A stretch of 64,000 nt of DNA from Blepharisma stoltei. Its lineage: Eukaryota > Ciliophora > Heterotrichea > Heterotrichida > Blepharismidae. The DNA is taken from the NCBI GenBank assembly GCA_914767885.1, contig CAJZBQ010000046.1:986685-1050684 (forward strand), read 5' to 3'. A program made the translations under genes and the position numbers. Below, piece by piece: positions 63,801 through 64,000 of this stretch (positions within the stretch are counted from its first letter, which is position 1; the number at the start of each line of letters is the position of its first letter). Below the pieces are notes generated by a model. That model was not told the DNA's origin and did no database searches. It saw only the letters and a program-made list of their open reading frames with translations.

Positions 63801-64000
63801 AGGGTGTTAGGGTGTTAGGGTGTTAGGGTGTTAGGGTGTTAGGGTGTTAGGGTGTTAGGGGTTGGGTGTAGGGTGTTAGGGTGTTAGGGTGTTAGGGTGT
63901 TAGGGTGTTAGGGTGTTAGGGTGTTAGGGTGTTAGGGTGTTAGGGGTTAGGGTGTTAGGGTGTTAGGGTGTTAGGGTGTTTAGGGTGTGTTAGGGTGTTA
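60837..64000 (+). repeat. Telomere: about 3.2 kb of TGTTAGGG repeat
   Basis: Tandem 8-mer TGTTAGGG (complement CCCTAACA), with the G-rich strand running 5' to 3' toward the window end, as at a right chromosome end. The first 790 bp are perfect. After about 61620 variants appear with rising frequency: extra G, missing TA (TGTTGGG), missing T. The array continues to the last base of the window. Confidence 0.95.

Noticed and set aside
60837-64000. CRISPR-like or microsatellite array
   Set aside because: Uniform 8-bp telomere unit with no spacers, ending at the window edge and oriented as a chromosome end.

Overview
The window is ciliate DNA, almost certainly from a heterotrich close to Blepharisma, and it reads as germline (micronuclear-type) sequence. 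Four observations support this. UGA is read as tryptophan: in-frame TGA falls on conserved Trp positions of Cdh1, ADAT2, TMEM63, importin-alpha and the PKA regulatory subunit, while TAA and TAG end genes. Introns are 15 nt, GT to AG, with A at position 10. The right end is about 3.2 kb of TGTTAGGG telomere repeat, the C4TA2-type heterotrich repeat. Conserved genes are interrupted again and again by inserts whose removal restores the reading frame. A standard-code reading breaks most genes here into fragments; the models below use UGA=Trp, remove 15-nt introns and remove the inserts.

Layout. 1-2.6 kb: tail of an FHA protein, an AcpS-type phosphopantetheinyl transferase and Cdh1/Fzr. 3.1-8.1 kb (minus): an unknown protein, a small coiled-coil ORF and a divergent kinesin split by a 561-bp retroposon and a 310-bp insert. 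9-10.7 kb: a TauE/SafE-like transporter with an 88-bp insert. 11.9-15.4 kb (minus): a VHS-GAT-coiled coil-adaptin appendage protein with four TA-bounded inserts, three of them the same MITE family. 15.8-19.3 kb (minus): an RBR-like RING protein and two unknown genes. 20.9-25 kb: a RING-CH membrane protein, then ADAT2, whose last codons are split off by a 2.6-kb non-LTR retrotransposon that itself carries a MITE and a palindromic element. 25.25 kb: 5S rRNA. 25.6-31 kb: TMEM63/CSC1 channel, coiled-coil protein, PB1-kelch protein and a small split gene. 31-33.6 kb (minus): importin-alpha with four inserts. 34.7-37.9 kb: PKA regulatory subunit with a 916-bp composite insert and a 428-bp insert, then DPY30. 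38.2-45.4 kb (minus): a 2,156-residue surface protein. 45.5-51.7 kb: CDT1 and WDR7. 52-55.7 kb: an SC35-like SR protein (minus) and an SLC9B/NHA exchanger. 56.4-60 kb: a large receptor with periplasmic-binding-protein-like ectodomain and many membrane spans. Last come a TPR gene fragment running into the telomere, and the telomere itself.

The genes are ordinary eukaryotic housekeeping and signalling functions and do not form one pathway. Their shared feature is the load of removable DNA. I count 28 inserts that can be placed with a frame test. Most are bounded by TA, including four inverted-repeat families (one about 380 bp long with TIRs reading CTCCCCCCCTCCGTGAGTG). The rest are flanked by 6-15 bp direct repeats without a shared TA; several of these are retroposons with TTAAG-type tails. 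After removal every multi-part coding sequence listed below sums to an exact multiple of three.
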